From positions 1 to 64,000 of the forward strand of contig CAYUVA010000014.1 of the NCBI GenBank assembly GCA_964448115.1: a DNA stretch of 64,000 nucleotides, in the 5' to 3' direction. Below, piece after piece: positions 56,454 through 64,000 of the stretch. The notes under the pieces are model-generated. The model did not search any database and was not told where the DNA came from. It saw only the letters and a program-made list of their open reading frames with translations. Each line of letters starts with the position of its first letter. Position 1 is the first letter of the stretch. This DNA is from CAYUVA01 sp964448115 [NCBI: uncultured bacterium]. Its GTDB lineage: Bacteria > CAYUVA01. Position numbers and translations under genes: made by a program.

Positions 56454-58847
56454 ATGAAAAAGGAAATCCTGCAAAATAGAATATTAAAGATCACACTCGA
56501 TGAGCAGACTAAAACCCTTAACATCATAAATAAAAAGACCCATACTGCACTGGAAAACCTCTACTTCAACGCATGGCTCGTAGATCCGCAGGCAAAGAAA
56601 AAAAACAAGGCGCTGATACAGTTGAATAATCCCGATACCGAGTCGAGCCTTACCTTCAAAACCTGGGAGCTCGAACCTAGCCAGGGCGCCGGACAAGCCT
56701 GCGACATAGAGTTCGCCCACCTACCGTTCAAGATGAGCCTGCTAATCAACATTGTCCTGGAGGATGATCGCGATCATTTCATTATCACCATGACCCTGAG
56801 CAACAATGGAGACCGGGAATGCCTGGTCAAAAAGCTTGTCCCCGTGGAGATCTCACAGCAACGGCTCGGTCAGATCAAGCTGGGAAGCAAGCCGAGCAAC
56901 TTTAGCTTTTTCTCAAACGGTTACCAATCCTGGACGCCATCGAGAGCTTACTCGATGAAGGAAAGGATGATTATTCCCCGCTTTGCCATGGCGCGAAAGA
57001 TGAGCATGGATCCCACCATCAAGCAGCCTAAGGGATGTGGCGAGTACTACAGCAACATGGTGGCTGGGATCAAGGATTTACAGAGCAAAAGCGGCATGAT
57101 AATTGGATCTTTATCGGAGAAGGAAAGGTTCACCAGGATTCACTTAAAGCTCGATGAACAACTGGCAAACCTCCTTTTCCTGCACCTCAGCCAGGATGGT
57201 TATGATATCCCTCTGAAGCCAAAACAGAGCCTATCATCGGAGCCGGTGCTGGTCATGCTAACCGATAATCCGCTTGAGGGGCTTAACCGGTACGGCAAGG
57301 AGGTGAATCGAGCCAACGAAGCGAGGATTGTGGAGAAACCGCCTACAACCTGGTGCTCGTGGTACTATTACTTCAACAAGATCTCGCAGGATGAGCTTGC
57401 TGCCAACCTCGATTACCTGGAGCAAAACAAGGATATCGCAAGCAAGTATGATGCGATCCAGCTCGATGACGGCTATCAAAGGCAGGTGGGGGATTGGCTG
57501 GTATGCAATGAAAGGTTCCCCGACGGGCTAGAGCCGATAGCCAAAAGGATAGATGGTCTCGGCATGATGCCCGGTATCTGGCTGGCGCCGTTTCTTATTT
57601 ACAAGGGAACCGAGATCTACAAAGAGCACAAACAATGGCTTCTTCGCGACAAGAAAGGGAGGCTGGTCAAGGGCTGCATCAATCCGATGTGGGGTAAGCG
57701 ACCATTGTATGTGCTCGATGTAACCTACCCGGAGGCGAGCTACTGGCTTGGCGATATCTTCAAGACATTGCGCCAGAAGTACGGCTTCAGATACTTCAAG
57801 CTCGATTTTTTATATGCAATAACCTTGCAGGGGCATTATTTCGACAAGAGCCTGACCCCAGCCGGTGCGCTACGATACGGCTTGAAGGTAATTCGCGATG
57901 CGGTCGGCGAGGATGCCTTTATCGAGGGATGCGGATGCCCGCTGGGACCGGCGGTGGGGCTGGTCGATGCCATGCGGATAGCTGCCGATACCGACCCTCA
58001 CTGGTACAACAAGTACAACAAGCTGGTACGCTGGGAGAGCCTGCCGTCGGCATATAATTCACTGCGCAATGGATTGACCCGCTTCTTTATGAACAACAAC
58101 CTTTGGATCAACCATATAGATTGCCTTCTCCTGCGCAGGGAGAAAAACAACCTGACCGAGGAGGAGATACGCACCTTTATGACCGTAACCATGCTCAGCG
58201 GAGCACAGCGAACGCATAGCGATCGGCTGCCTGACCTTGATAAGGAAACCTTTGAGGTCTTCGATTTCGTGAACCCTCCATTGGGCAAGGCTGCAATGCC
58301 GCTGGATCTGTTTGAGAGCGATATGCCTACCATTTTGGAGCTGCCCTTGGAGCGTTTTTACGATGAATGGAAGACAGTGGCCCTATTCAACTGGGAAGAT
58401 ACTGCGAAAGATATGGAGCTTACCGGGGAAAGACTAGGGCTCGATGGTGGAAAACAGCTTCATGTTTACGATCTGTGGGAGAAAAGGTACCTGGGAATAA
58501 GAAGTGGTATGCTTTACAAGGGGAAGCTGCCAGCACATGGGTGCAAGGCGCTTGTAGTGCGAGAACACGAGCCAGGTAAGGCGAAGCTAATTGCCAGCAA
58601 CCTTCACTATACTCAGGGTGCGTTCGAGATCAGCGAGTTCCATGCAGATGATAAGACTATACGGATAAGGGTCGAAAAGCCTGGCAAACATCGCGCCAGA
58701 CTCCACCTTTACATACCAGAGGGCTATAGCCTTAAGGGCTTCAATGCAGGGAGCAGCACCGTTGTACTGGAGATTGATGAGCATAACTCGGCAAGATTTG
58801 CCTTTGACTTTGTTGATAAAGGAAACCTGACCATTGAGCTTGTTTAA
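56454..58847 (+). CDS. Glycoside hydrolase family 36 alpha-galactosidase-like enzyme
   Basis: About 797 residues from ATG 56454; ATG 56430 is an in-frame alternative. Layout matches GH36/melibiase: an N-terminal beta-sandwich, a central (beta/alpha)8 barrel starting TTWCSWYYYFNKISQDEL, and a C-terminal beta domain. Catalytic residues are visible: nucleophile Asp451 in YFKLDFLYA and acid/base Asp512 in MRIAADTDPHW. DAIQLDDGYQRQVGDWL and FPDGLEPIAKRIDGLGMMPG are also typical, as is the Cys-containing FIEGCGCPLG. No signal peptide, so it is probably cytoplasmic and hydrolyses imported alpha-galactosides; specificity cannot be read from sequence. It stands alone, divergent from the AT-rich methyltransferase. 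Confidence 0.88.
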   Translation: MKKEILQNRILKITLDEQTKTLNIINKKTHTALENLYFNAWLVDPQAKKKNKALIQLNNPDTESSLTFKTWELEPSQGAGQACDIEFAHLPFKMSLLINIVLEDDRDHFIITMTLSNNGDRECLVKKLVPVEISQQRLGQIKLGSKPSNFSFFSNGYQSWTPSRAYSMKERMIIPRFAMARKMSMDPTIKQPKGCGEYYSNMVAGIKDLQSKSGMIIGSLSEKERFTRIHLKLDEQLANLLFLHLSQDGYDIPLKPKQSLSSEPVLVMLTDNPLEGLNRYGKEVNRANEARIVEKPPTTWCSWYYYFNKISQDELAANLDYLEQNKDIASKYDAIQLDDGYQRQVGDWLVCNERFPDGLEPIAKRIDGLGMMPGIWLAPFLIYKGTEIYKEHKQWLLRDKKGRLVKGCINPMWGKRPLYVLDVTYPEASYWLGDIFKTLRQKYGFRYFKLDFLYAITLQGHYFDKSLTPAGALRYGLKVIRDAVGEDAFIEGCGCPLGPAVGLVDAMRIAADTDPHWYNKYNKLVRWESLPSAYNSLRNGLTRFFMNNNLWINHIDCLLLRREKNNLTEEEIRTFMTVTMLSGAQRTHSDRLPDLDKETFEVFDFVNPPLGKAAMPLDLFESDMPTILELPLERFYDEWKTVALFNWEDTAKDMELTGERLGLDGGKQLHVYDLWEKRYLGIRSGMLYKGKLPAHGCKALVVREHEPGKAKLIASNLHYTQGAFEISEFHADDKTIRIRVEKPGKHRARLHLYIPEGYSLKGFNAGSSTVVLEIDEHNSARFAFDFVDKGNLTIELV

Positions 58848-58861
58848 GGCTTGAAGGTCGA

Positions 58862-59050
58862 AATTATATAAACCACAAAGAGACAAAGGCACGAAGAAGA
58901 ATTGATAGCGTGATACCGTGATATAGTGATAGAGGAAAGAAAGCGCCTCATCTCCCGCCCTCTGCCAGCGGAGGTAGCTAGGAGCCGAATGGCTATCAGC
59001 AGCGAGAGGGAGCAGGGAAGGGGTCGGGGGATGGGGCTTCTTGTCCCCTC
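58862..59050. repeat. Dispersed 'CACAAAGGCACGAAGA' repeat, copy 4
   Basis: The 303-base gap after the GH36 gene holds ACCACAAAGAGACAAAGGCA, CGAAGAAGAATTGATAGCGTG, ATACCGTGATATAGTGATAG, and CGCCTCATCTCCCGCCCTCT. The CGTGATACC module matches copy 1 and the GTGATAGAGGA plus CCGCCCTCT modules match copy 2. No gene is evident, and in particular no antitoxin for the PIN gene that follows. Confidence 0.65.
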
Positions 59051-59150
59051 TTCGGGAGCATGAAAATTATGACGCGGGAAATTGCGCTATCTTTTTGGGT
59101 AAGTGATCAAGCTAGCTCTGAATGTGTAACAATGATATCATAGATAATAT

Positions 59151-59600
59151 ATGCGTATTGTCTTGGATACAAATGCCTTTATCGCTGCGGTAATTAAACC
59201 ATCAGGTGCCTCGGGGCGCATCCTCGAGCTGTGGAAACAGGGGAGACTATCCATTTTGATATGCAAGCAGGTAATGCGTGAAATAAAGTATTTCCTGGAG
59301 GCGCCCTGGCTAAAAAGAGCAGGAGCCTATAACCAAAAAGAGATAAATGCACTGGTAAAGCATCTCCGCGTGCACGGCGAAAGGGTGAACCTGAAGGGGA
59401 TCTACCGATTGGTGAAAAGAGATCCGGCTGATGATGTCTTCGTATCCCTGGCAATAAGCGGAGATGCTGATTACATCGTAAGCAACGATAAACATCTGTT
59501 GGAGCTAAATCGCATCAAGGGTGTTCAAGTGATAAGACCGGATGAACTGGTGTTGCTTATCGATAAGCCCAATGGGAACCAGGATGAAATATATACATGA
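59151..59600 (+). CDS. PIN-domain toxin-like nuclease
   Basis: 149 residues. PIN fold with the acidic triad region intact: RIVLDTNAFIAAVI (first Asp and Asn), KRDPADDVFVSLAI, and GDADYIVSNDKHLLEL. This is the 'putative toxin-antitoxin PIN family' type related to VapC, whose members cleave RNA. No antitoxin gene is adjacent on either side, so it is an orphan or a housekeeping nuclease. No ribosome-binding site is obvious. smpB starts 12 bases after its stop, so the two may be co-transcribed. Confidence 0.85.
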   Translation: MRIVLDTNAFIAAVIKPSGASGRILELWKQGRLSILICKQVMREIKYFLEAPWLKRAGAYNQKEINALVKHLRVHGERVNLKGIYRLVKRDPADDVFVSLAISGDADYIVSNDKHLLELNRIKGVQVIRPDELVLLIDKPNGNQDEIYT

Positions 59601-59612
59601 AAAAAAGAGCGA

Positions 59613-60080
59613 ATGAGGGTGACTAAATCAGGCTACAAGAGGGTGTGCGAGAACCGCAAGGCTTACTTCAACTATGAGATCGAACAAAAGCTGGAGGCGG
59701 GAATCGAGCTTGTCGGCACTGAGGTCAAGGCGCTTCGTGAAGGCAAAGCGAACTTATCCGATAGCTATGCGGAGATAATTGACGGCGAGGTGATACTGAT
59801 CTCCTCTTACATCGGGCACTATACAGCGGGCAATCGGCAGAACCATGACACCCGCCGGCCACGCAAACTCCTTTTGCATAAACAGGAGATAAATAAGCTG
59901 ACCGGCAAGGTAAAGGAAAGGGGTAGAACCCTGATCCCATTGCAGATCTACTTCAACTCCAAGGGAATAGCCAAAGTGGAACTAGCGGTTGCAAAAGGAA
60001 AGCACTCGGTCGATAAGAGGAAGACCATCATGGAGCGGGATCTGAAACGGGAAGCTGAACGAGAGATGAAGGAGAGATAG
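59613..60080 (+). CDS. smpB: SsrA-binding protein
   Basis: 155 residues. SmpB binds tmRNA and brings it to stalled ribosomes for trans-translation. Family motifs: ENRKAYFNYEIEQKLEAGIE, LVGTEVKALREGKANL, RRPRKLLLHKQEINKL, TLIPLQIYFNSKGIAKVELA and KGKHSVDKRKTI, followed by the basic C-terminal tail (RDLKREAEREMKER) that enters the mRNA channel. Length is normal. No ssrA gene is seen in the window. GTG 59619 is an alternative start. Confidence 0.95.
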   Translation: MRVTKSGYKRVCENRKAYFNYEIEQKLEAGIELVGTEVKALREGKANLSDSYAEIIDGEVILISSYIGHYTAGNRQNHDTRRPRKLLLHKQEINKLTGKVKERGRTLIPLQIYFNSKGIAKVELAVAKGKHSVDKRKTIMERDLKREAEREMKER

Positions 60081-60175
60081 CTTTTTGATGCACCCCCATT
60101 ACATGAGGTTACCTGCTATTTGAAGATGGCTTGGGATCTTGTAATTATGGTTCCTGGTTGCTAACATTTGCCTTT

Positions 60176-60952
60176 ATGAGATACCGTAACGCTTTTATAA
60201 CTGGCGCTTCGAGCGGAATCGGCGAGGGGCTGGCAGTTGCTTTGGCAAAACAGGGGATCAAGGTACACCTTGCCGCCCGCCGCGTCCAGGAGCTGGAACG
60301 CGTTGCCAAGAGTATAGCTATCGATGGCGGCAAGGCTGAGATCTATGCCCTCGATGTAACCGAGACTCAGAAGCTGAAGGATATAATCACCCAGATACAA
60401 GCCGGCGAGGATGGATTAGACCTGGTGATCGCCAATGCGGGCGTGGCTGTGAACAAGCCGGCATCGAAAAAGAGCCTCGATGATATACTTTGGGTGTTGA
60501 ATGTAAATGCACTCGGGTCCGTAGCGACCCTTGCATCAGCACTTCCAGACATGGTGCAACGAAATAGAGGGCACCTGGTGGGCATAGCGAGTCTTGCAGC
60601 CATCAGGGGCTTGCCACTCTCTGCTGAATACTCGGCGGGCAAGGCTGCCCTTTCCATCTACCTGGAGGGCTTGCGCTGCGAGTATTTTAATTCTGGGATC
60701 GGATTCACTACTGTGTATCCGGGTTTCGTTGACACAGAGATGATTGCCAAGAACCGCTTCTATATGCCACAGGTATGGAGCGTGGAAAAGGCGGTCTATT
60801 TCATCTTAAAAAGGCTGCCTGATAAGCCAAGAACCATCTATTTCCCGCGCCTTTTAGCCACCGCAACCCGATTGAGCCGACTAATCCCCATGCCTGTCTT
60901 TGAGTTTATGGCATCAAGGAGCATGAAGCGACTAGTTGGGCAAGAAAAATAG
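60176..60952 (+). CDS. Short-chain dehydrogenase/reductase
   Basis: 258 residues from ATG 60176; the frame opens earlier (60131) but the extra residues do not fit the family. Classical SDR: cofactor motif TGASSGIGEG, structural motif IANAGVAV, catalytic Ser in GIASLAAIRG and the YSAGKAAL Tyr-Lys pair. His and Arg in HLAARR after strand 2 suggest NADP preference (inference). A C-terminal hydrophobic region (PRLLATATRLSRLIPMPVF) resembles membrane-associated DltE/YqjQ-like SDRs. Substrate unknown. The SRPBCC gene follows 32 bases later. Confidence 0.88.
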   Translation: MRYRNAFITGASSGIGEGLAVALAKQGIKVHLAARRVQELERVAKSIAIDGGKAEIYALDVTETQKLKDIITQIQAGEDGLDLVIANAGVAVNKPASKKSLDDILWVLNVNALGSVATLASALPDMVQRNRGHLVGIASLAAIRGLPLSAEYSAGKAALSIYLEGLRCEYFNSGIGFTTVYPGFVDTEMIAKNRFYMPQVWSVEKAVYFILKRLPDKPRTIYFPRLLATATRLSRLIPMPVFEFMASRSMKRLVGQEK

Positions 60953-60984
60953 AAAATAGAAGCAATGTATCAAGGAGGTTGACC

Positions 60985-61452
60985 ATGGCTTTCTCAATGG
61001 ATCTTAAGATCAACCGTTCGATAGTTGTCTCTGCCAGCAGCGATGCAGCCTGGAAACTAGTTACCGATACGCTTGCCCAACAGAACCTATTCCCCAAGGT
61101 GGATAAGATCAACGACATGGGCCATGATGTTTACCAGTGGCGCTTCAAGGAGCTAGGCGGTGCGGGCATGACCATGAGCATCGTTTATGCATCCAAGTAT
61201 CATAAAAACCCGGATGAATTAAAAATAAGCTGGACACCTGCACCTGGAGATTATAATTCCAGGTTCAGCGGCTACTGGAAGATCGAGCCGACAGGTGATA
61301 CCCTGCGCATGTATTTCGAGCTTGCTGGCACCATAGATCTCCCCTTCTCCGCCTTGATGAAGGGAGTTATCAAGCCTTTTGTAAGCGGTGCCTTTGAGAG
61401 GTACTGCGATTATTATATGGAGAACATTATAAAGGAGCTTGAGGGGAGATAG
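60985..61452 (+). CDS. SRPBCC (START/polyketide-cyclase-like) domain protein
   Basis: 155 residues from ATG 60985, six bases after GGAGG. The helix-grip pattern is clear: an opening strand (DLKINRSIVVSASSDAAWKL), curved sheet strands (YQWRFKELGGAGMTMSIVYA, SGYWKIEPTGDTLRMYFELA) and a long C-terminal helix (LMKGVIKPFVSGAFERYCDY). Such domains bind lipids or other hydrophobic ligands; the ligand is unknown. The adjoining SDR may act on the same compound. Confidence 0.75.
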   Translation: MAFSMDLKINRSIVVSASSDAAWKLVTDTLAQQNLFPKVDKINDMGHDVYQWRFKELGGAGMTMSIVYASKYHKNPDELKISWTPAPGDYNSRFSGYWKIEPTGDTLRMYFELAGTIDLPFSALMKGVIKPFVSGAFERYCDYYMENIIKELEGR

Positions 61453-61473
61453 CAATATATCTCTAAGATCGCC

Positions 61474-61502
61474 TTGTCTTATTTGCCTTAAAATATTATA
61501 GT
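61474..61502 (+). promoter_or_regulatory. Promoter candidate for the membrane TPR-like protein
   Basis: TTGTCT at 61474-61479 and TATAGT at 61497-61502 with a 17-base spacer, about 28 bases before ATG 61531. Confidence 0.5.
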
Positions 61503-61530
61503 AAAACTACAAAAAAAAACGAGGTAAACC

Positions 61531-62040
61531 ATGATGCCAAAGGAAAAGAAACAGACCTACCTGCTGGTAGCGGGCACTGTTATAATCGCCTTCTTTATGA
61601 TCTGGATAAACACCTATATCAGGCAGTCCAAGCAGTTCAAGCTGGGTGAGAAATACTATCAATCCGAGGATTACTCTCGCGCAATAACCGCTTATGAAAG
61701 CGCCCTGCACATGTACACCCCCTTCAGCAGCAAGATAGAAAAATCAGCGCAGAAGCTGTGGGATATAGGGCAGATGTTCGAGCGCAAGAACAATATCGAT
61801 ATGGCTTTGATCGCCTACCGTTCCTTACGATCAAGCTTCTATGCGGTGCGCTGGCTGGTTACTCCCGGACAGGAATGGATAAAAAGATGCGAGGATAAGA
61901 TCGACCAGTTGGTGAAGAAGCAGGCTGAGGAAGAGGAGAGGCTGAAAGAAGAGCTGCGCATGGAAGAGCTGCAAGAGAGCCAAGAAGATACCGAGCAGCA
62001 AAAAGAAACCGAGCAATCCTCATCGCTGACTGATAAGTGA
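61531..62040 (+). CDS. Membrane-anchored TPR-like protein with acidic coiled-coil tail
   Basis: 169 residues with GAGG ten bases upstream. One N-terminal membrane helix (YLLVAGTVIIAFFMIWIN) is followed by TPR-like helices (KLGEKYYQSEDYSRAITAYE, then KNNIDMALIAYRSLRSSFYA). A highly charged coiled-coil tail (EEEERLKEELRMEELQESQE) ends the protein. N-in/C-out topology is likely. I do not recognise an orthologue. Its place ahead of another TPR protein and pilM hints at envelope or pilus assembly, which is only inference. Confidence 0.72.
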   Translation: MMPKEKKQTYLLVAGTVIIAFFMIWINTYIRQSKQFKLGEKYYQSEDYSRAITAYESALHMYTPFSSKIEKSAQKLWDIGQMFERKNNIDMALIAYRSLRSSFYAVRWLVTPGQEWIKRCEDKIDQLVKKQAEEEERLKEELRMEELQESQEDTEQQKETEQSSSLTDK

Positions 62041-62081
62041 TCGCCTGGCAAATCTTACCCGCTATCGCAATGCATTAGCTA

Positions 62082-63359
62082 ATGATAAGATCCCTGCTTG
62101 TATCGACTGTAATATTACTTTTCGCCCCTTCAATAGTTTATGCCGATATATTACCCGCCGAGGCAAGGCGTATCCTGGGCGCTGACCTGATACATCTGCA
62201 AGGCTATGAATTGAGCCGCAAGTATCTTTACAACCGCGATATCTTCAGGGTATCGGTCGAGCTGGGAGGCTTCAAGATAGGCGAAGAGCCACATTATTGC
62301 TATCTGAGTCTCAGTGGCGCCGATGATAAGCTGCAGATCAAGCAACGGATAACCTGGGATCATGAAAGCAGCCAGGGCTTATTATTTAGCAAGGAGAATT
62401 TCATCATAACCATCCCTGAACACTTCCAGGAGGGGACTTATAATATATACCTGGGCATCTCTGGCAGCGATGAGAATAAAAGACCAACCCACGCCATAGT
62501 CATTGACCAGGTCATCATACATACTAAAAGCGGGTTGCTCGAATCGGGACGCTTCAATCTCGCAAATGGAAATTGCGAACTAGCGCTAAGAGGGATACTG
62601 GGATTCGCAGACATAAGTGAAGCGCGGGATAGCCAGATCCTGTATAAGCTGGCAAGAGACCTGCGAGAGAAAGATCGCCGCTGTGGAGATGATGTGCATT
62701 GCATCGCCTCCTTATTAGAGGGGATTAGCGAATACCATAAAGGCAATTACGAGCCTGCAATATCCATGCTCAAAAAGGCTGGTGAATCAGGTTATGCTGA
62801 AAAGATCCCCTGCCTGGAATACTGGCTTGGCTTGGCGCTTTTGAAAAAAGGCGATATGTTGTTAGCTGTAAGACATCTGCGCAAGGCATTGCGCCGGCGT
62901 GCAATGGACATGCGGATCTACCATGCCCTGCACAGTTGCCTGATCGAGCTGGGGGAAGTGGAAGAAGCCAACTCGCTACTCAACAAGGCTTATGTAAGGT
63001 GCAGCCGAAGCTATCTCCCCTCGATGTTACTGGGAGCTGAAAGGGGTCTCCTGGAAAGGACTGGTACAGCCTTTATCGATCTCCCTCTAATGAGCGGCGA
63101 GGTTCAGATCGAGGTCATCGCAAGCGGAAGTTTATTAGCCGGCGAATGGCCGAAGATGACCTTTTACCTGGAGGGAAGCCCCAAGGCCCACTATCTGGTC
63201 GCCTCTGAGCAACCGCTTCGCTATGTACACTCGGTTATGGTAGAAAGATCTGGCGTGCATCGCCTTTTCATCAGCCTAGACAATGGCTTAAAAAAAGGCG
63301 AGCTATATAGAAGCATAAAGATACTGGGGATTAATATAAAACAGGGTGCTGCATCTTAA
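62082..63359 (+). CDS. Secreted protein with N-terminal beta domain and TPR repeats
   Basis: 425 residues. Signal peptide (MIRSLLVSTVILLFAPSIVYA). Residues about 50-155 look like a beta-sandwich (FRVSVELGGFKIGEEPHYCY, FQEGTYNIYLGISGSDENK). Residues about 180-320 are TPR-like (EGISEYHKGNYEPAISML, LGLALLKKGDMLLAVRHLRK, CLIELGEVEEANSLLNKAY). The C-terminal 90 residues are again strand-rich. It contains eight or so Cys residues, consistent with the periplasm. Function unknown. Together with the previous gene it forms a pair upstream of pilM. Confidence 0.72.
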   Translation: MIRSLLVSTVILLFAPSIVYADILPAEARRILGADLIHLQGYELSRKYLYNRDIFRVSVELGGFKIGEEPHYCYLSLSGADDKLQIKQRITWDHESSQGLLFSKENFIITIPEHFQEGTYNIYLGISGSDENKRPTHAIVIDQVIIHTKSGLLESGRFNLANGNCELALRGILGFADISEARDSQILYKLARDLREKDRRCGDDVHCIASLLEGISEYHKGNYEPAISMLKKAGESGYAEKIPCLEYWLGLALLKKGDMLLAVRHLRKALRRRAMDMRIYHALHSCLIELGEVEEANSLLNKAYVRCSRSYLPSMLLGAERGLLERTGTAFIDLPLMSGEVQIEVIASGSLLAGEWPKMTFYLEGSPKAHYLVASEQPLRYVHSVMVERSGVHRLFISLDNGLKKGELYRSIKILGINIKQGAAS

Positions 63360-63410
63360 GTTGAATAATGGTATAAATAAGTATGTTAGGTATTGCGATA
63401 AAAAATCGTC

Positions 63411-63439
63411 TTGACAAACCAGGTAGGCTTTGTTACCTT
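63411..63439 (+). promoter_or_regulatory. Promoter candidate for pilM
   Basis: A perfect TTGACA at 63411-63416 with TACCTT at 63434-63439 after 17 bases; the -10 is poor. About 68 bases before ATG 63507. Confidence 0.4.
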
Positions 63440-63506
63440 TCAGCAAGGTAATTAGTGATTATAATTAGCAGTAATATCGAACAACCTTAAGGATAGGGAT
63501 AGTTGG

Positions 63507-64000
63507 ATGCCACTGTTGGGGAGTCGGCAGATACTAGGTCTTGACATCGGGTCCTCCTCTGTAAAAGCGATGGTGCTCAGAGGGGGCAAGGGTGGATATA
63601 CCATGCAAAGCTTTGGTATCGAGCACCTTCCTCCGGAGGTTATTGTCGATCAAGAGATCATGGACAGCACGGTCATCGTGGAAGCGATCCAGAAGATCCT
63701 CAAAACCCAAAAGATCAAGCTAAAAGATGTGGCAACCTCGCTTTCTGGGCATTCGGTCATAGTTAAGAAGATCCCCCTGCCCAAGATGAGCGCCGAGGAG
63801 CTTGCCGAGTCGATCCAATGGGAAGCAGAGCAGTACATACCCTTCGATATTGAGGAGGTGAACCTGGACTTCCAGATCCTGGAGGATATCGAGGGCGAGG
63901 ATGCAACCAACATGAATGTTGTCATCGTTGCCGTCAAGAAGAACAAGATCGATGATATAGTGAACCTTCTGACCCAGGCTAACCTCAATCCAGCCGTGGT
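63507..64000 (+). CDS. pilM: Type IV pilus assembly protein PilM (3' partial)
   Basis: The first 164 residues are visible and the frame runs off the window. Actin-like ATPase fold of the PilM/FtsA group: ILGLDIGSSSVKAMVL (phosphate-1 motif), then LKDVATSLSGHSVIVKKIPL, SAEELAESIQWEAEQYIPFD and MNVVIVAVKKNKIDDIVNLL, all standard for PilM. PilM is cytoplasmic, binds the PilN tail and links the inner-membrane alignment complex to the pilus motors. pilN, pilO, pilP and pilQ would be expected downstream, outside the window. Confidence 0.93.
   Translation, partial: MPLLGSRQILGLDIGSSSVKAMVLRGGKGGYTMQSFGIEHLPPEVIVDQEIMDSTVIVEAIQKILKTQKIKLKDVATSLSGHSVIVKKIPLPKMSAEELAESIQWEAEQYIPFDIEEVNLDFQILEDIEGEDATNMNVVIVAVKKNKIDDIVNLLTQANLNPAV

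Overview
The window comes from a diderm (Gram-negative-type) bacterium with a mid-range GC genome; sampled coding lines are near 50-55% GC. Envelope genes support this: a TonB-receptor-like outer-membrane protein, a signal-peptide beta-barrel protein, a Wzm/Wzt polysaccharide exporter, an MsbA-type flippase and a PilM homologue. The many large secreted proteins with Thr/Pro linkers, the alkaline-phosphatase-like paralogues and the MurF-Alr fusion fit an uncultured lineage outside the Pseudomonadota. No marker here fixes the phylum. Where I found promoters they look like ordinary sigma-70 sites, mostly TTGACA-N17-TATxxT.

Layout. 1-10228 is the 3' part of a giant secreted protein with 33 PKD-like repeats, a LamG domain nested inside one repeat, and a C-terminal amidotransferase-fold-like domain. 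10.5-15.8 kb holds a beta-barrel protein, two tandem alkaline-phosphatase-superfamily paralogues and a ribbon-helix-helix-like small protein. 15.9-19.2 kb (minus) has a DMT transporter and wzt/wzm. 19.4-23.8 kb (minus) is a two-gene unit for a beta-helix protein and a BNR propeller protein. Lon follows at 23.9-26.2 kb. 26.4-29.1 kb is a decayed zone: a tRNA-Arg that stops inside its T arm, abutting the C-terminal half of a Gfo/Idh/MocA dehydrogenase; a GT-C glycosyltransferase; and a broken DNA methyltransferase. 29.2-34.6 kb (minus) carries a third large secreted protein and purE-msbA. 34.8-40.1 kb has murF-alr and the outer-membrane receptor. 40.7-45.5 kb is a likely operon: pentapeptide-repeat kinase, AmrS radical-SAM enzyme, polysaccharide deacetylase, GT-C glycosyltransferase. 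45.6-48.4 kb has a NosL-like protein, a remnant, an unknown membrane protein and a MntA/HepT pair. ileS and a tetraheme protein with an in-frame UGA follow (48.6-52.9 kb). 53-56.3 kb (minus) has an FG-GAP protein and an AT-rich methyltransferase. 56.4-64 kb has a GH36 galactosidase, a PIN toxin, smpB, an SDR, an SRPBCC protein, two TPR-like proteins and the start of pilM.

Three observations stand out. (1) A multiheme UshA-like protein is interrupted by an in-frame TGA in a CG-U context. A short hairpin with a GGC loop lies 28 nt downstream, and the frame then continues for 412 codons, so this is a strong selenoprotein candidate. (2) Four unrelated secreted proteins share six copies of a roughly 100-residue module. 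It opens with a GY motif, has a central DDG..GD-type motif in most copies, and nearly always closes with WPYL or WPYV. (3) A truncated tRNA gene is joined directly to a truncated oxidoreductase gene. Intergenic regions also carry a dispersed repeat family of the 'CACAAAGGCACGAAGA / CTTTGCGTGAT' type, and one repeat of another kind has entered a coding region in frame.
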